64,000 nt of DNA, taken from contig NC_084804.1 of the NCBI RefSeq assembly GCF_963583255.1, positions 19,310,561 to 19,374,560 of the forward strand. Direction: 5' to 3'. The notes beneath the pieces were generated by a model. The model was not told where the DNA came from. It did not search any database and worked only from the letters and a program-made list of their open reading frames with translations. Position 1 is the stretch's first letter, and each line of letters begins with the position of its first letter. The translations under genes were made by a program, and so were the position numbers. This DNA is from Pyrus communis. Its lineage: Eukaryota; Streptophyta; Magnoliopsida; Rosales; Rosaceae. Positions 48,342 through 60,925 of this stretch are shown piece after piece.

Positions 48342-48462
48342 GGGAAGTGTTATTGGCACTCCAAAAATCTCATTCTACACTCCTCACAAGTGTATTTTTC
48401 TTTCCAAATATAGAAAGTTTGGAGTGTAAAATGAGATTTTTGGAGTGTCAATAACAATTCCC
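48342..48462. mobile_element. 121-bp MITE with perfect 8-bp target duplication
   Basis: The inverted ends GGGAAGTGTTATTGGCACTC and GAGTGTCAATAACAATTCCC extend over about 40 bp. Flanked by TATATCAA at 48334-48341 and 48463-48470. hAT-type by duplication length. Confidence 0.9.
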
Positions 48463-49031
48463 TATATCAAAAGAAAATTATAATACAACTTTGCTCATAC
48501 CTACCGTTAGAGAAACGAATCACGAATCTTGAATTTTCAACTAATCTAATGGCAACCAACCGAGAGCTGAGGGGGGACGGGTGGGGGGGTGGTGAGAATT
48601 ATCCTTGCTTTAGAGCGTGAGCAAAAATGCAATAAAAATAACATTTCATTGTAAGATGCTATCAATATCATAACCAGTTATTCGTTTAACACAAAATTTT
48701 CATGAGATGAACTCTAGATGCTAATAAATATCATTAATGGTTATGATTATGGTATTTGTACGGTGATACGATAACTACATAGCCATCATTCCATGCTTTT
48801 TGTATTTAAAAATTAAGGAGTTTCGAACAAAAAAAACATAGGATTTCATATAGGTGCATACCACCACATTATGCTTCATGTTGTTTTTTTCTTTATATCA
48901 ATTTAATCCATAATTAAAAAAATAAAAACTATAAAAGAAAATGTAGCAATCAAAATTTTAAATCATGTAAGGGCCCCCATTTGAGTCCCACACAGGGCCT
49001 CCAAAATCTCAAGACCGATTATGGTGGACTA

Positions 49032-52030
49032 TATGGATATAATGCTTAATTTTCCAGTGTCTCCATCCCTAGAGCATATTTTGCCAAGGCATTTTAGGAC
49101 AACTAAGATATATGATCTAGTGACATCAGTGCTGAAGTATTGCAATCTAAAGAAGGGAAGTGAAATGAGCTGGACAATACGCTTAGTTGTAGCTAAATTT
49201 TATATCCAAACCAAAATAATTAGTGTGTTTCAAATAAAAAAAAAAAAAAAACCCCAAAATAATTAGTGGCCCTTGAAGATAATGAAGAGGGGATCAAGAC
49301 TACTAAATAATAAGGAATTCTGCAAATTTTTAGTGCCTCTTTGTTAATTATATTATGTCAATTACTGTAATCATAATCATCAGCTATTATTGTGTCAGCC
49401 TTGCAGCCATCTCTAGGTAGTCATTCGGAGGAGGTCTCAAGTTCAAATTGAACAAAAGTTGTTGCGCCAGTTATATGTTTAGTGGTTTTTCTACAGTGAG
49501 AGGTTTTATATTCGAATATTGTGGATGATTAATTTAATACCAATTTATTCTCTTATCCGTTAATGTAAATATATCATTGTATAAAAATATATATATAGAA
49601 TACCGAAAAACTAAGCAAACATATATTTACAGGTTGTATAGATTATGTGTAAGTATCCATTAATTAAACTGAAGAGAACTACAATTATGTATCAATAACC
49701 AATTGTAGTTGTAAAGTTTAAAGTTTGAGTGGTAAGATTAATACTTATATTGGAAGTTAATCCTCCACTATAAAACAATTGAAATATAAAGAGTAGCTTA
49801 ATTATGTGTGATATCTTTTTTATTTTTTTTTATTTTTTACAATGTGAGATTTAACTCTCAACACTACACTTTATACTCACACACAAAGGTTGGGATTCTC
49901 ATCATCTGGCTTTCCCCTTATTTTTAACAAGAAAAGTTGATTCTAATAATATTAGCAAGAGACAAGAGATCCATGTTGATGACTCAAAGTGTCATCAGGT
50001 CGTTTTTTAGTTGCTGCCTCCTCTAGAGAAACCATGTTAATTATATAGTTTAATAGTTTTCATAAAATATCTGGTACATAAGGTCATTCTTTGGTTTATT
50101 GTAACTACAAAATATTAGATTATCTCTAATCCTTTGGCCTTCAGTAAAAGAAAAAGAAAATGAAGGAGAATTGTGTCTAACTTTAAAGATTATATCCTGG
50201 CAGAGAATATTACAAGACTAATAATTAAGAATTCATTCACTTCCAAACTCAAAAGATTTTTTTTAATTAATTAAGTTTCCCCTAGTCCATAATAAATAAA
50301 TTAAGCAAACTAAGCTTGTTTAAAATCTTGTGACATTCGGGGACCCTTGCCCCAGAGTGTGTCGGTGGCCATTGCCAAATGACATTGACATATTTGAAAT
50401 TATAAAATCGTGACAAGCTCTATGCATTATGGGATGGAAGTTTCATGTCTTGTAGCACAAGTTATACAACTATGTCAACTAACCAACACGTACAGATCGA
50501 ACTGTGCAGTGGCCTTTCTTCTTTTAACTTCGATTACAAGGAAGAGTAATATTGAATTGCCCGTAATTGTCGTTGAGAACGAGTGTGGGAGGAAGTGTTT
50601 TGGGAAACGAAAACGGTTTTATTAAAACATTGTGAAAAAATATGAACTTTAAAGAGAGCATTCTAAATTAAAGTTGTAGCATTCTTAAAAATAAAAACAC
50701 CCAAAAGCTAAAAACAATGTCAACTTGGCCAATTCAATATACCATATTGACAAATTCGTGGGCATGACAAACATAAAAAGTAGCAAGGGAACGTAGCCAA
50801 AGCTTGATATCATCTATTACCAAACTCAATGAAGAAACACCATATAAGATGACTGAACCACCACTCCAAAGTCAAAATATCTTGGATCCTGACAATTAGA
50901 AATTCAATCACTTCATAGCCTGCTACAGGAAAGTTTATGAAGCGCAAAACCATTAATAAAAATAGCAAGGACACTATTTGAAATTGGCATTTTGATTGTA
51001 ATTGGCATTTTCCTAATCCGAAACCTTGGTGTGTTAGTTGAGTTTTATCTATAAGAATTGTTTCAAGCTATTCCAGTTGAAGATAAATATCAACGCTCAA
51101 ATCAAACCGAGGATTATTGTTCTAAACTAACTACCATAATCTCAAATTTAGAACGACAAGTGTGACTTAAACCTCCAACCTCTTCTCTCTCCCTTCTCTA
51201 GCCTTTGTCACACAGCCTAAATTGCGTTTTTAGTGAGTTAAAATCAGTGGGGGAATATGACTGTCTTTTGATGTTTTAAAATTTTAGTATAAGGCCTTTT
51301 ACTTTTTAGATATTGATAGTCATTAGACTCATTACCCACATTAATCAATAACTTGTGTCAATATTTTCATATGGATCTCGCAATTATTTATACGCAGGAC
51401 AATTGATAAATCAATTAATAATTTTGTAATGTAGATGTTTGGTTTAAACACAACACCCCTTGTGAGAGTTAGTTTTTCAGATGTTTTAGAGGCTTGACAC
51501 TTGAGCCTTCGGTCACGCTTGGTGAATCTCCAGATTGTTGTTTGAATGTGTCCCATTGTTGCCTCTGCCAACACAAAACATGTATAAGTTTTAGACTTGT
51601 CCCACAAGTAATTTAACCTCTCAATCAAACAATTATGTCAAAAGTGTACTGATGCCTTGCTGATTAAGGACTTTTAACTCAATGTTGTATTAATGGTAGC
51701 CGAGACAACATAAACTGGTTGTATTCCAGTACTTCAAAATTAATATCACCAAAAGCAATTTCATTCGTTTTCGTTTTAAAAGAACTTATAAACGAGTCCT
51801 AAGGCTACAACATTTTGACGAGTCGAAAGGTCTCAGAGCCAAGCACTGTTCATTTCTCCTAAAATAAAGGCCCAAATATTTCCCTTACGAACTTTTATTG
51901 GGCCGAACCTCTCAGGCCTAATGATATTTTCTCTCAAATGTTTTTAAAATGGTTGACTTCGATCAGATTTTGGCATAAATGCAACAAAAAGAGAAGAGTA
52001 TGTGGTTAAGTAATAATCCAGGTAAGAAAA
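49032..52030. other. no gene recognised
   Basis: AT-rich spacer between the split MITE and the ZFPL1-type gene. A weak tRNA-like stretch occurs at about 49405-49460. No supported gene. Confidence 0.45.
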
Positions 52031-52424
52031 TGTTTGCGAATACTTTTTGCAATTCAATCAAATCCCATGTATCCCATAAAATACAGAAATCACTACAATC
52101 TGCTGGGCTTAATGGACGATTACAACAAAACTTCTGCAATTAACCTGCTTCTCCAATTCGAATTCATACAGATGCAAAATGAAAAATGGCAACGAGAGAT
52201 CATGGACAAAGAAGCTAATCTTTATAACATTTCACTGTGATCAACCCCGAAATGTGAATTGCTACAATCCGTTTACACGTTTCACTAACAACATGAATGA
52301 AGCACGTCCAGACCAAAGAAAAAGAAAAAGAACATTTTGTTGCAGGATCACGACAGGGACCAGGAGGTCTGCACGTAAGGGAAGTATACAACGCACCTGA
52401 ATTTCACCATACCATATATGAAAT
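52031..52424 (-). other. Probable 3' UTR of the ZFPL1-type gene
   Basis: Lies directly downstream of the stop at 52425 and has no open frame of its own with family features. The true 3' end is not visible. Confidence 0.4.
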
Positions 52425-55400
52425 TTACCGCTGCTGCTCGTCTTCAGGCATCTCCTCACCAAGACCCCGTTGCACTAATCTGTAATACAAAATACCCATA
52501 GTCGCCATGCATGCCCTGCACAAGTTTGTGAAACATTTGCATTAGTAGACTGCAGCTTGTTTTATATGCTGTACAGTGTATTAACACTGCCTTCATGTCT
52601 AATGAGTTCTATTAGCAGCTTGGCAACTAGAATACTTTTCCTCGATGATCCATCCATTTATACTTGCAAGAAGATAATAAAATCAGCAGAAGCAAGGAAA
52701 CAGGATCCAGAAGAACAGGAGTTCCGATTGACCCAAAAACAACTTAACCTCCAATATCACAGGCGAGCATGGCACTAATGAAAATGCCATGGCACACTTA
52801 GACAAGTGGCCCCACCCCTCCTTACCCATCGTAAAGAAGATTCAGATTATTTCTGTTTCCAAATTTGTATACCCGTGTTTTCTACTTTCTTAGCCTACAA
52901 GAAGAATTAAGTAAACAAATAGAGCAATGACGAAAAATGGGGATGCATGGACATTACATGATTGCTATAACAAGTAGGATTTTTCTTGGATCCATTCTTG
53001 ATGATTTTTTACTTCGGGGACGGCCTTCTGGGACATCATTTTCAATTGATCCATCTTTGCGCTGGGGTGCAGTCACTGGTAGAGTTGGCAACGCACTTGA
53101 CCAGAATGGAAGCAATGCTCTAAGAAACTTATGTCGGAATGGGCCTAACATAAAAACCCACAACAAATTAATTTTGCGACACTAGTGTGTCAATTTCATC
53201 TAGCAAACACCAAGCAAGAGGAGACGTATTATTAGTAAATGCTAAACTATAACTTTTGTCATCAAATTTCTATAGTCTATTTTCCAATTTTTGTACTTGC
53301 GTATTCCATTTTTTTTCTTCAATTGGAAAACTGTGCTTCTTCCATCCACCACAACTGTAATTTAGTTATAACTAAAAATTTGGCATGTATGTGGCAAGAA
53401 AATGGCATTGCATATGCTATGACTTACACTGACATCATATACTCGGTTAATGTGCCACATTAGTTAATGGTGCCAAATCAACATATTTAATAACAAAGTT
53501 GTAACTATTGTTGATAAAAGAAGGGTCTAACTATATATTGTCTAATAACATTGCTTCAACTAAAAAGAATTAAAATAAACAAAAGAAGGGTCCAATTATA
53601 CAATTGGGGGAAAAAAAGACAAATTGATACTTAGGCAAAACTTGAAGAAACAAAGGTGTATTTTCGCCTAGCAGAATTATTACAAAACAGTTCTGATCAG
53701 AAATGGCTTTACTCATCAAACCAAGTACTACACTGTAAATTTAATGAACAATGCCACAATAAAGAAAATATCATGACTTGAAAATTGACACACAGCACAC
53801 ACAAAAAACTTTCTACTTACCCCTTCGTGAATATTTTTTATGATTCCCATCTTCATCATCAGCATAATATGAAATTTCAGAGTTTTGTCGCTCAACTTGG
53901 AATGCACCCTTTCGTGTCGTAGCACCAGGCTAGATTTTGTATCGACAAACAAAATGAAATCATGACCCAATAGAAATAAAACATAAGAAATACATCAAGG
54001 TGCGCATACATGACCACAAGTCAAATGACACATATAAAGAAGGTAGGGATTAAGCTTATTAACTAATTAATTCAGCAAAATAACAAAAATTTGGCCTTAC
54101 CGGACTCATGCTTTTCACATAATTCCCTGCTGAAGTAGGACCTTCTATCTCCACTATGTCTGTCACTGGAAGTATAGAAGGTCCTGCTCCAGTTGTAGCC
54201 GAGAAATCAAGTATGCTAGGTCCATCTTTTCCTGCGGATGAGCTAGCATTATTGTCCCTTCCTCCATTCAAAGATGCATTAACAAGTGGATCTGAGGAAA
54301 ATGCAGGAGGAGGACTACGGGATTCTGTCAACAATGAAACAGGCTGATTTCCAAACAAGTTCTTTTCCAAGCCAGTCTGCACAAAAGCAGAAAAATCTGC
54401 TCACATTTAACTATTATAAAGGACAAAAGCAAAGGAACAACTACAACACTAATGCAAAATATGCCTCAAACTTGGCACAACAACCAATGAACAAATACCA
54501 AACCATACAACCCTTCATGAAGTGCAAGGAGCACCTTCCAACGGATATTTGGCCCATAAAAATACACATAAATCAGAATTGAAAATGCAGTCATGTAGTT
54601 ATGCTTTGCCTATGCCAGACTTCAAAGGATTAAGTAGTATTTAATTAATTAATTAATTAATCTATTGCAGAGTATTAACAATTGAATACGCTTACACTTT
54701 TTTGTATTAATATCATTCTTAAAAGTTATTTTCCTCTTTATTCTAAAATCTACGGTTAATGTGGTATGTCAGTGCTACTCGTTACTGAAAGAACCACTTC
54801 CAACTCACCAAATTACACCCTTCTAACATATTTAGCAAGAAGCATCAAAATCAGTACTGCGACATAGGATAATACATCTGCAACCATGTACTCAAAACAT
54901 GTCTATGCTGGGGGAGAGAGTCCTCTGCATGTTCCATGTTCCAATTTCCAAACAAATATGATACCTCCTAGTATTTGAAAGATATCTAATAGCTAACTTA
55001 ATTTCAGTCTAGTATCAAACAAAATAACAGTAAACCCAGAGCCAACCTACACAACCTGTTTCTCTTCACATCATCTCTCTATTTAGATCAAGTTGACAAT
55101 GACTATGTTACAATTTTAGCAGTATTACAGTGAAGACTAATAGCTACCATTAACACTAAGATTCAGCATTTTCGTATCATTATTATACTGCAATAACGTT
55201 CTATTCTGTGATGCAACAAACACCAAGTATGAAAAAAATATTAAGATTTGGTAATCAAATTTCCATTAAATTACTTATTTTATGATAATCTAATTGTCAA
55301 AACCAAGCCTTGCCTGCATGATAGCTTCCTTCAACTTTGAATGAAGGCGGGATGCTGAATCTTTTACATTCTTGGGAGGCCATATCTGCACCAACATATA

Positions 55401-56928
55401 ACCATGTCAAAAAGTACCACACTAATAAAAGCAAGTCAGAACATAAATTCTAGATTCATACACTGAACTATGTATTTCTAATTTTAATCAAGACAATACA
55501 ACAAGAAGGCAAATCTTACCGATGTGGAACATGTAGGACAAACGTATCCAGCTGGTGCAGTATGCGAAGGGAAACTCTTGATATGTGAAACCAGGCAACT
55601 TGTATGTATTACATCTATATGAACAACAAGATAAATGTGCATTACAATGTGTAATGAGTTCAAAATTTCCTTTATCCTTTCAAAAACCAAATTTTTTTTC
55701 GTTCTATAGATACGTGGCAGTAACTATATCTGCAAATTCCTTACGCAAGCAACCCAGCCGAGTTGTTTGAGAGCCAGTCCCCTCATCCAGATCAACATGA
55801 CAGAGGCAGCAATTAGGAGGCCAATCATACTCTGCATCTATTACCCATTCTGAATAAGTACGAATCTACAAAAAAATGAGAAGATAAAAACAGATCAGGC
55901 CTGAAAGAGCCTTCGAATATTCCTAGTATATGTTACATTAATTTTCTGAAAGTATTAGATACGAATAGTCTAAAACAATTGCCAACAAGCCCCCCATCCC
56001 TACCACTTGAGCGAAGGTCAAGAGTCTGTTGTATCATATCTCGGCCTCCCATACCAACCTAAACCTGACAAGATACTTAAGTACCTAAAGTGACCACAAA
56101 ATGGTCAAACAAAGTCATACTCATATTCAATTAAAAGTTGCTTTTATACTATTAACTGAACCATTACACCTTTAAATCATAGTAAACCTACATGTTAATA
56201 TTTATTTTTCATATGAACTTCTTTTCATCTCTCTCTCTTCATTACACACAGGCAATAAATGTAAACCAAGTAGAAACATGCATAACCAAATTGAAGTCGA
56301 ACCCCATTATCCGCACGATTATGGTATGTCGAATTCCAGTCCTACGGCATGATTATAAAACGAGAACAATATTTCTCTATGGTTATCAATGAATCAACAA
56401 AACAAACTGTTCACGCAACCTTAATATTACAATACAGAGTTGACCACAAAACATACGCCGGAAAAAGAAGAAAGAAATGCCTACCACGCATATTTGATGT
56501 TCGGGAGAACAGATACATTCTCCGCAAACCGGAACCTTGTGCACGAAACAATACAGCTTAGTAGCCTGAAACACCAAAATCCCCAATCTCCATCAGCCTT
56601 GGAAATCAATCAACGAAAATAAATAAAAACCACAAGAAGGTATAGGAACTAGGATTTCGAGAATTGGATCACAATCATGAACTTGAACGACAAATCTGAA
56701 AATTCCCAAACTACAAGTCAAATGCCGATACTAAAACCAATTCACAATCTTATGGATCGCATTCGTTCCAACATTAGAAATCCGATCCGATCTAAAATTT
56801 GAGCTACCAAATCACGCATTTCTCTGTGAATTGAATCGCGAAATGATACAGTAAAATTCTACGACACCAGTTATCGTGTGAGAGAGAAGAGGAGAGAGAG
56901 GTACCTTGCGGCATTTGCAGACCACCAT
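52425..56928 (-). CDS. ZFPL1-like: ZFPL1-type zinc-finger membrane protein (Golgi)
   Basis: Nine exons on the minus strand: 56928-56905, 56565-56485, 55865-55745, 55614-55520, 55385-55314, 54376-54101, 53929-53821, 53144-52958 and 52515-52425; 351 aa. The N-terminus is MVVCKCRKATKLYCFVHKVPVCGECIC, a B-box-like zinc-binding region, followed by TYSEWVIDAEYDWPP. The RING-like Cys/His set is CCLCHVDLDEG...LGCL/HVIHTSCLVSHIKSFPSH...YVCPTCSTS. Then comes WPPKNVKDSASRLHSKLKEAIMQ, a Ser/Pro/Gly-rich linker (exon 6), an acidic segment with SYYADDEDG, and a basic stretch. A C-terminal transmembrane helix follows (ILLVIAIM, completed in exon 9 by ACMATMGILYYRLV), with a short Gln/Glu-rich end. Animal ZFPL1 is a cis-Golgi tail-anchored protein with a RING-like domain; the same site is inferred here. 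Intron 5 has a GC donor; the others are GT-AG. The start is the only Met before CKCRK. The gene looks functional. Confidence 0.93.
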
Positions 56929-57464
56929 TGCAGCACTGAGAGGGAACCAGAGTCGCTAGGGTTTACAATTGGGGAAGGTTTTTAGTGATCGTTGGAGGCC
57001 TGCGTTTCTTCCGTTGACGATTCTAACGAAACGCCATCATCAGATTTGCGAAACTTGTCTCTCAGGCAGAGCAGAGATCAGTGCTCACAGGCTCGCGCTA
57101 AACTCATACAAGAGATCCGTTATCAGTTTTCCTTTATTTTCTTTTTCTTATTTTTTGCCTTAATTTGATAAATCAACCAACCAACCACCCAACACAAAAT
57201 CCAAAATCAACTTCGGTCAACTTTGCATCATTTGCATCACCGAGCGGTGGCACTAGTAGTTGGGAACGAATTTTAAGTTATATTTTACACGATATGTTTT
57301 GGTTTCGATTTCTAGTACTGATGAGTTATATGATAGTGGCTAGAGGGGGCTGAAATATCTTTATGAGTTTTTCAAATCCCAAAATGGTGAATTATCATGA
57401 CAAAACCACTATCTAGTTCCCTTATTAATGAAAAAAAAAAAAAAAACTTTGTTGCATTTAGCAA

Positions 57465-58052
57465 AATGATGACCACCTTAAAACTTTACCCACTCCAACC
57501 CTTACAGTAAAACTTAAATTTTAGGTTCTAAACTTACCTGAACTTGCTCCAACTCTTGAGGCAAATATGAGTTCAAACTCAAAACTCATTTATGAGGCAA
57601 ATTTAGGTCAAGATTCCTCCTAGGTTAGTGAGGCTGATCCACCATCTATGCATATTTTTTTTAGTTTTATATTTATAAATTCATTGAATTCAACGGTAAA
57701 AAAAAAAAAAATTTAATGATCCAAATTTAAATCCAACGGCTAAAGTAATTAAATTTTTTTTTATGTGTTTCATATTCTTTTGTAGTGTTCCACAAGTTTC
57801 ATAGTGTCGATTTAGTGATTTTTCAATATTTATTGGAATCTAAATATTTTTGAGTTAAAATGTCCATAAAATTAAATTAGGATAGTGTACATAATTTTTT
57901 TTTTTTTTTTCCCAAAGTTACTTTAAGAAAAAAATTATCCTAAATTCATTCTTTAATAATCTCAGGCTAAAAATTTAACCCAAAAGGGTTGGAGAAGAAA
58001 AACTATTTATGGGTTAAAAATTTTAGGTTTTAGCCCAAGGTTGGAGATGGCC
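57465..58052. mobile_element. Candidate MITE with CTCCAACC-type ends
   Basis: The left end 'tacccactccaacccttaca' and right end 'cccaaggttggagatggcc' are partly inverted, with inner inverted copies of 'aaaatttttaaccca'-like sequence. No clean target duplication. Confidence 0.4.
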
Positions 58053-58751
58053 TAAGAGAAAATTTTCAGTTCTAATTTGAGCGAGTTATAAACATTAATA
58101 AAATTTATATTGTAATAAGTTATAATTTTATAGCTCCTGTGATTAATGTTAAAAAACTTGCTTGACATAATAATAATTGTACACAATACTAAAAATATGC
58201 AAGGTCATATAACAATTTAAAATGAAATAAAATATTATTCAGGCGTTTGTGGTATAATGATTTATTCTTTAAGAGTTGTTGTCGTATTTTGAGCTTGTTG
58301 ACAGGTATTAGCTCGTTGATGTGGACAACTTGTTGTTCAAGTCAAAATATTTTTAGCTTCTCAAGCATGTAATTTGTAGCTTCTTGGCATGAACCTTGTG
58401 GTATTCTTTACATTCATGCTCTGGTTATACGAGGCTAGTTGTCTCCAACCTTGGAATTTGACAAGTTCCACTGTTGGTGCAGTACTTTGCCATCCGTACA
58501 AATTTCATTAAGGATAACTAAATAAAAATAATAACATATATGTATTCAAGTCTTACAGACATGTGCGAGTTTGATCACTTATGGGGTCAACCTGGTTATT
58601 AATTAGAGTCTTAGAGTAAACAGGTTGAGTTTATTGGATCTACTATGAAATTTGTTTGCGATCATAGGTGCTTTGGAGTTATGATGTCCTTTTTTGTACA
58701 GTTTAGATAAAGCATGATGTTTTCCTATCTCGGAATTCGTTTGATTGCTCG

Positions 58752-58895
58752 TTGGAGAATAGAATCTCACATCGGGCATTTAACAAAAAATTATATAATT
58801 CGTTTGATTGAATCAGCCCCATGTAGCGCAACTCATGAGAAGGCATGTTGGAGAATAAAATCTGACATCGGGCATTTAACAAAAAATTATATGAT
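58752..58895. repeat. Direct repeat, about 45 bp, two copies 100 bp apart
   Basis: Both copies read 'gttggagaataaaatct' and 'catcgggcatttaacaaaaa' (with small changes), at about 58752-58800 and 58848-58895. Confidence 0.7.
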
Positions 58896-59149
58896 TTATA
58901 TATGAAAATTTTCACCCATAATATCAATGAGGCCCTTTAGGATTAAACTCATACATAGCGATGTAGTTAAATTGGGGACAATATCAATGGTGGTGGTGGA
59001 CAAAACCATGTTGGGCTATAAAGTTTATCAAATACTACTTGAGCAAGGACAAAACCTGGGGGTGGATGACCCCACTCAGTTTTTTTTTTTTTTTTTTTTT
59101 TTTCTCTTAGATGAAAAAAATGTTCATATTGCATATAGCAAATGACACA

Positions 59150-60005
59150 TCCTGACCGAAATCAAGGCATGCTGGCCGTCACGTGAGAGTGACGTAACCA
59201 TGTGCACAATGTGCAAGCATAAATAATAATAAAAATGTGAATAAATAAAAACCAAACTACTAGCAATACTAGCTAAGATAACATGCTAATGCAAGATTAA
59301 GTGTGATAAACACAATTAGAGTATAAGTAGCCTAAGTGCAGTCCAGTAGGACGAATACTAATTATACAACACCCAAAGGTGATCCTACATTTGTGTTGTT
59401 CTGTCAGAACCACCGTCAAGATCCTCGTGAGCGACCAAAGCACTTCTACCTAAAATCTGGAGGGGCGCAAAACAGAAAGTGTGAGTGGGCAAAAACAAAG
59501 CTTTTCAAAATCATTTCATTCTCAAAAGTTCTAACCCATCTCCGTAAAACCTGTATAATTTCCCAGAAAATAGAATATATACATATATCGAAACCATACT
59601 TGAAATAGCAAAATCCACAAATATGCCATGTCAAATATCTCAGCATAAAATATAAGTAAGCCAGGTGATATCAATCAATGCATATGATATGTCAGCCGGA
59701 GCCATTTAACATGACCTGTATGGCTGAATCTAGAGATCAACCACATCTCAACAACTATACCTGCACATAAGTCAGAACCACCTAAAGTGGTTTGTACGAC
59801 AGGACTGGGTGTAAATAAATACGCTTAAGTGTTACGATCACGTGAAGCGGGTCAGCTACAAGTTGGAACCACCTATATTGGTCTGTACAATAGGACTATG
59901 CACTTAACTTGGATCCAAGATGAGCGTATAGTGCAGAAGGTGAACATCACGTGAAGGATTGTGCCCTAACTCTGGGCAAGAGCACTAACACCGGGGTGCA
60001 GATTT
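59150..60005. other. Probable retroelement-derived DNA, unidentified
   Basis: G+C-richer than the flanks, with repeated phrases such as 'gtcagaaccacctaaagtgg' (59772) and a variant at about 59856. No reading frame or LTR boundary can be fixed. Confidence 0.3.
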
Positions 60006-60435
60006 ATGAGCTCCCAAAAGGCCTCGTGCTAGGTAGAGATGGGAATATACATATAAGGATCACTCCCCTTGGCGATGTGGGATCTTACAATCCACCCCCT
60101 TAGGGGCCCGACATCCTCGTCAGCACAATATGGTTAGGGTTAGGCTCTGATACCAAATTGTCACATCTCAGCTCGGGGTCCACCACATACTGGGCCCGTT
60201 CCACCACCATAGCACGATATTGTCCACTTTGGGCACCGACCACGCCCTCACGATTTGATTTCTTGGAACTCACATGAGAACTTCCCAATGGGTCACCCAT
60301 CATGGGAGTGCTCTCGCGCGTTACTCGCTTAACTTCGGAGTTCCCATGGAACCCGAAGCCAGTGAGCTCCCAAAAGGCCTCGTGCTAGGTAAAGATGAGA
60401 ATATACATATAAGGATTACTCCCTTGGGCGATGTG
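60006..60435 (-). mobile_element. Cassandra TRIM element, truncated
   Basis: Minus-strand order: LTR (60435-60159, missing its first bases), primer site TGGTATCAGAGCC (60153-60141), a short internal part ending in a purine tract (AAGGGGGTGGA, about 60102-60090), then the start of the second LTR TGTAAGATCCCACATCGCC (60089 down to about 60006), truncated. The LTR holds a 5S-rRNA-derived segment at about 60265-60350. There is no coding capacity, as is normal for Cassandra. Confidence 0.85.
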
Positions 60436-60868
60436 CAAAGTCAAGGGAATCTTTCTTCTGAAATGTGGGTAGAGATGACTACATGGCTCTTAGGTAAAGA
60501 ATCAGCATCCTGGTGGGAACATGAGATTTATCTTTTGACCCCAGAGGAAATTGCTGACTGGGAAGTGTTTAAATGGTTGTTTAGGAAAAGGTTTGTTCCC
60601 CCTAAGTATATTGATCGCAAGAAGCAATAATTTACTCAATTGAAACAGGGGAAGTTGATGGCGAATGAGTATTACAGGAGATTCACTGATTTGTCTCGTT
60701 ATCATCCGAATGTTGCTGCTAATCCGGTTGAGATGCTTCGTCGTTTCAGATTGGGTACTAGGAAGAAGTGGCGTTCTATGGCGACCACTACTCTTTGCGA
60801 CACTTATCAGGAATTCTATGAGATTTTGTTGAGGATTGAAGATTCAGAGAATATGCCTAGTGAGAGCT
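60436..60868 (+). pseudogene. Gypsy gag fragment between two Cassandra elements
   Basis: One frame, interrupted by TAA at 60628-60630, reads as a retrotransposon gag domain: SASWWEHEIYLLTPEE, FKWLFRKRFVPPKY, then KQGKLMANEYYRRFTDLSRY. It starts directly at the end of the truncated Cassandra LTR and ends where the right-hand Cassandra begins, so it is a remnant into which or next to which the TRIMs inserted. Confidence 0.8.
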
Positions 60869-60925
60869 CATTGTAAGATCCCACATCGCCCAGGGGTTCA
60901 GAGAATATGCCTAGTGAGAGCTCAT

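Larger units (their letters stand above)
47730..48689. mobile_element. Separate 1-kb insert in the right part of the split MITE
   Basis: The MITE sequence breaks at CACAA (47725-47729) and resumes with CACAA (48690-48694), a possible 5-bp target duplication. The insert begins with a tRNA-like stretch ('ttggcaaagttgtcaacc', then B-box-like GGGTTCAACTCC at about 47791) and includes two small MITEs. It may be a SINE with later insertions or a piece of a larger element. Confidence 0.5.
28360..49023. mobile_element. hAT MITE split by the pararetrovirus cluster
   Basis: The left part (28360-28452) begins CAGGACCGGGCC. The right part resumes at 47712-47729 and 48690-49023 and ends GACCGATTATG. Perfect 8-bp target duplications GTGGACTA lie at 28352-28359 and 49024-49031, over 20 kb apart. 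The three parts add up to about 445 bp and align over their whole length with the reverse complement of the intact 442-bp copy at 5776-6217. The virus entered the TA tract of this MITE. Confidence 0.92.

Noticed and set aside
56969..57163. Divergent small gene upstream of the ZFPL1-type gene
   Set aside because: Short open stretch over the promoter and 5' region of the minus-strand gene; no homology features and no splice or leader evidence.
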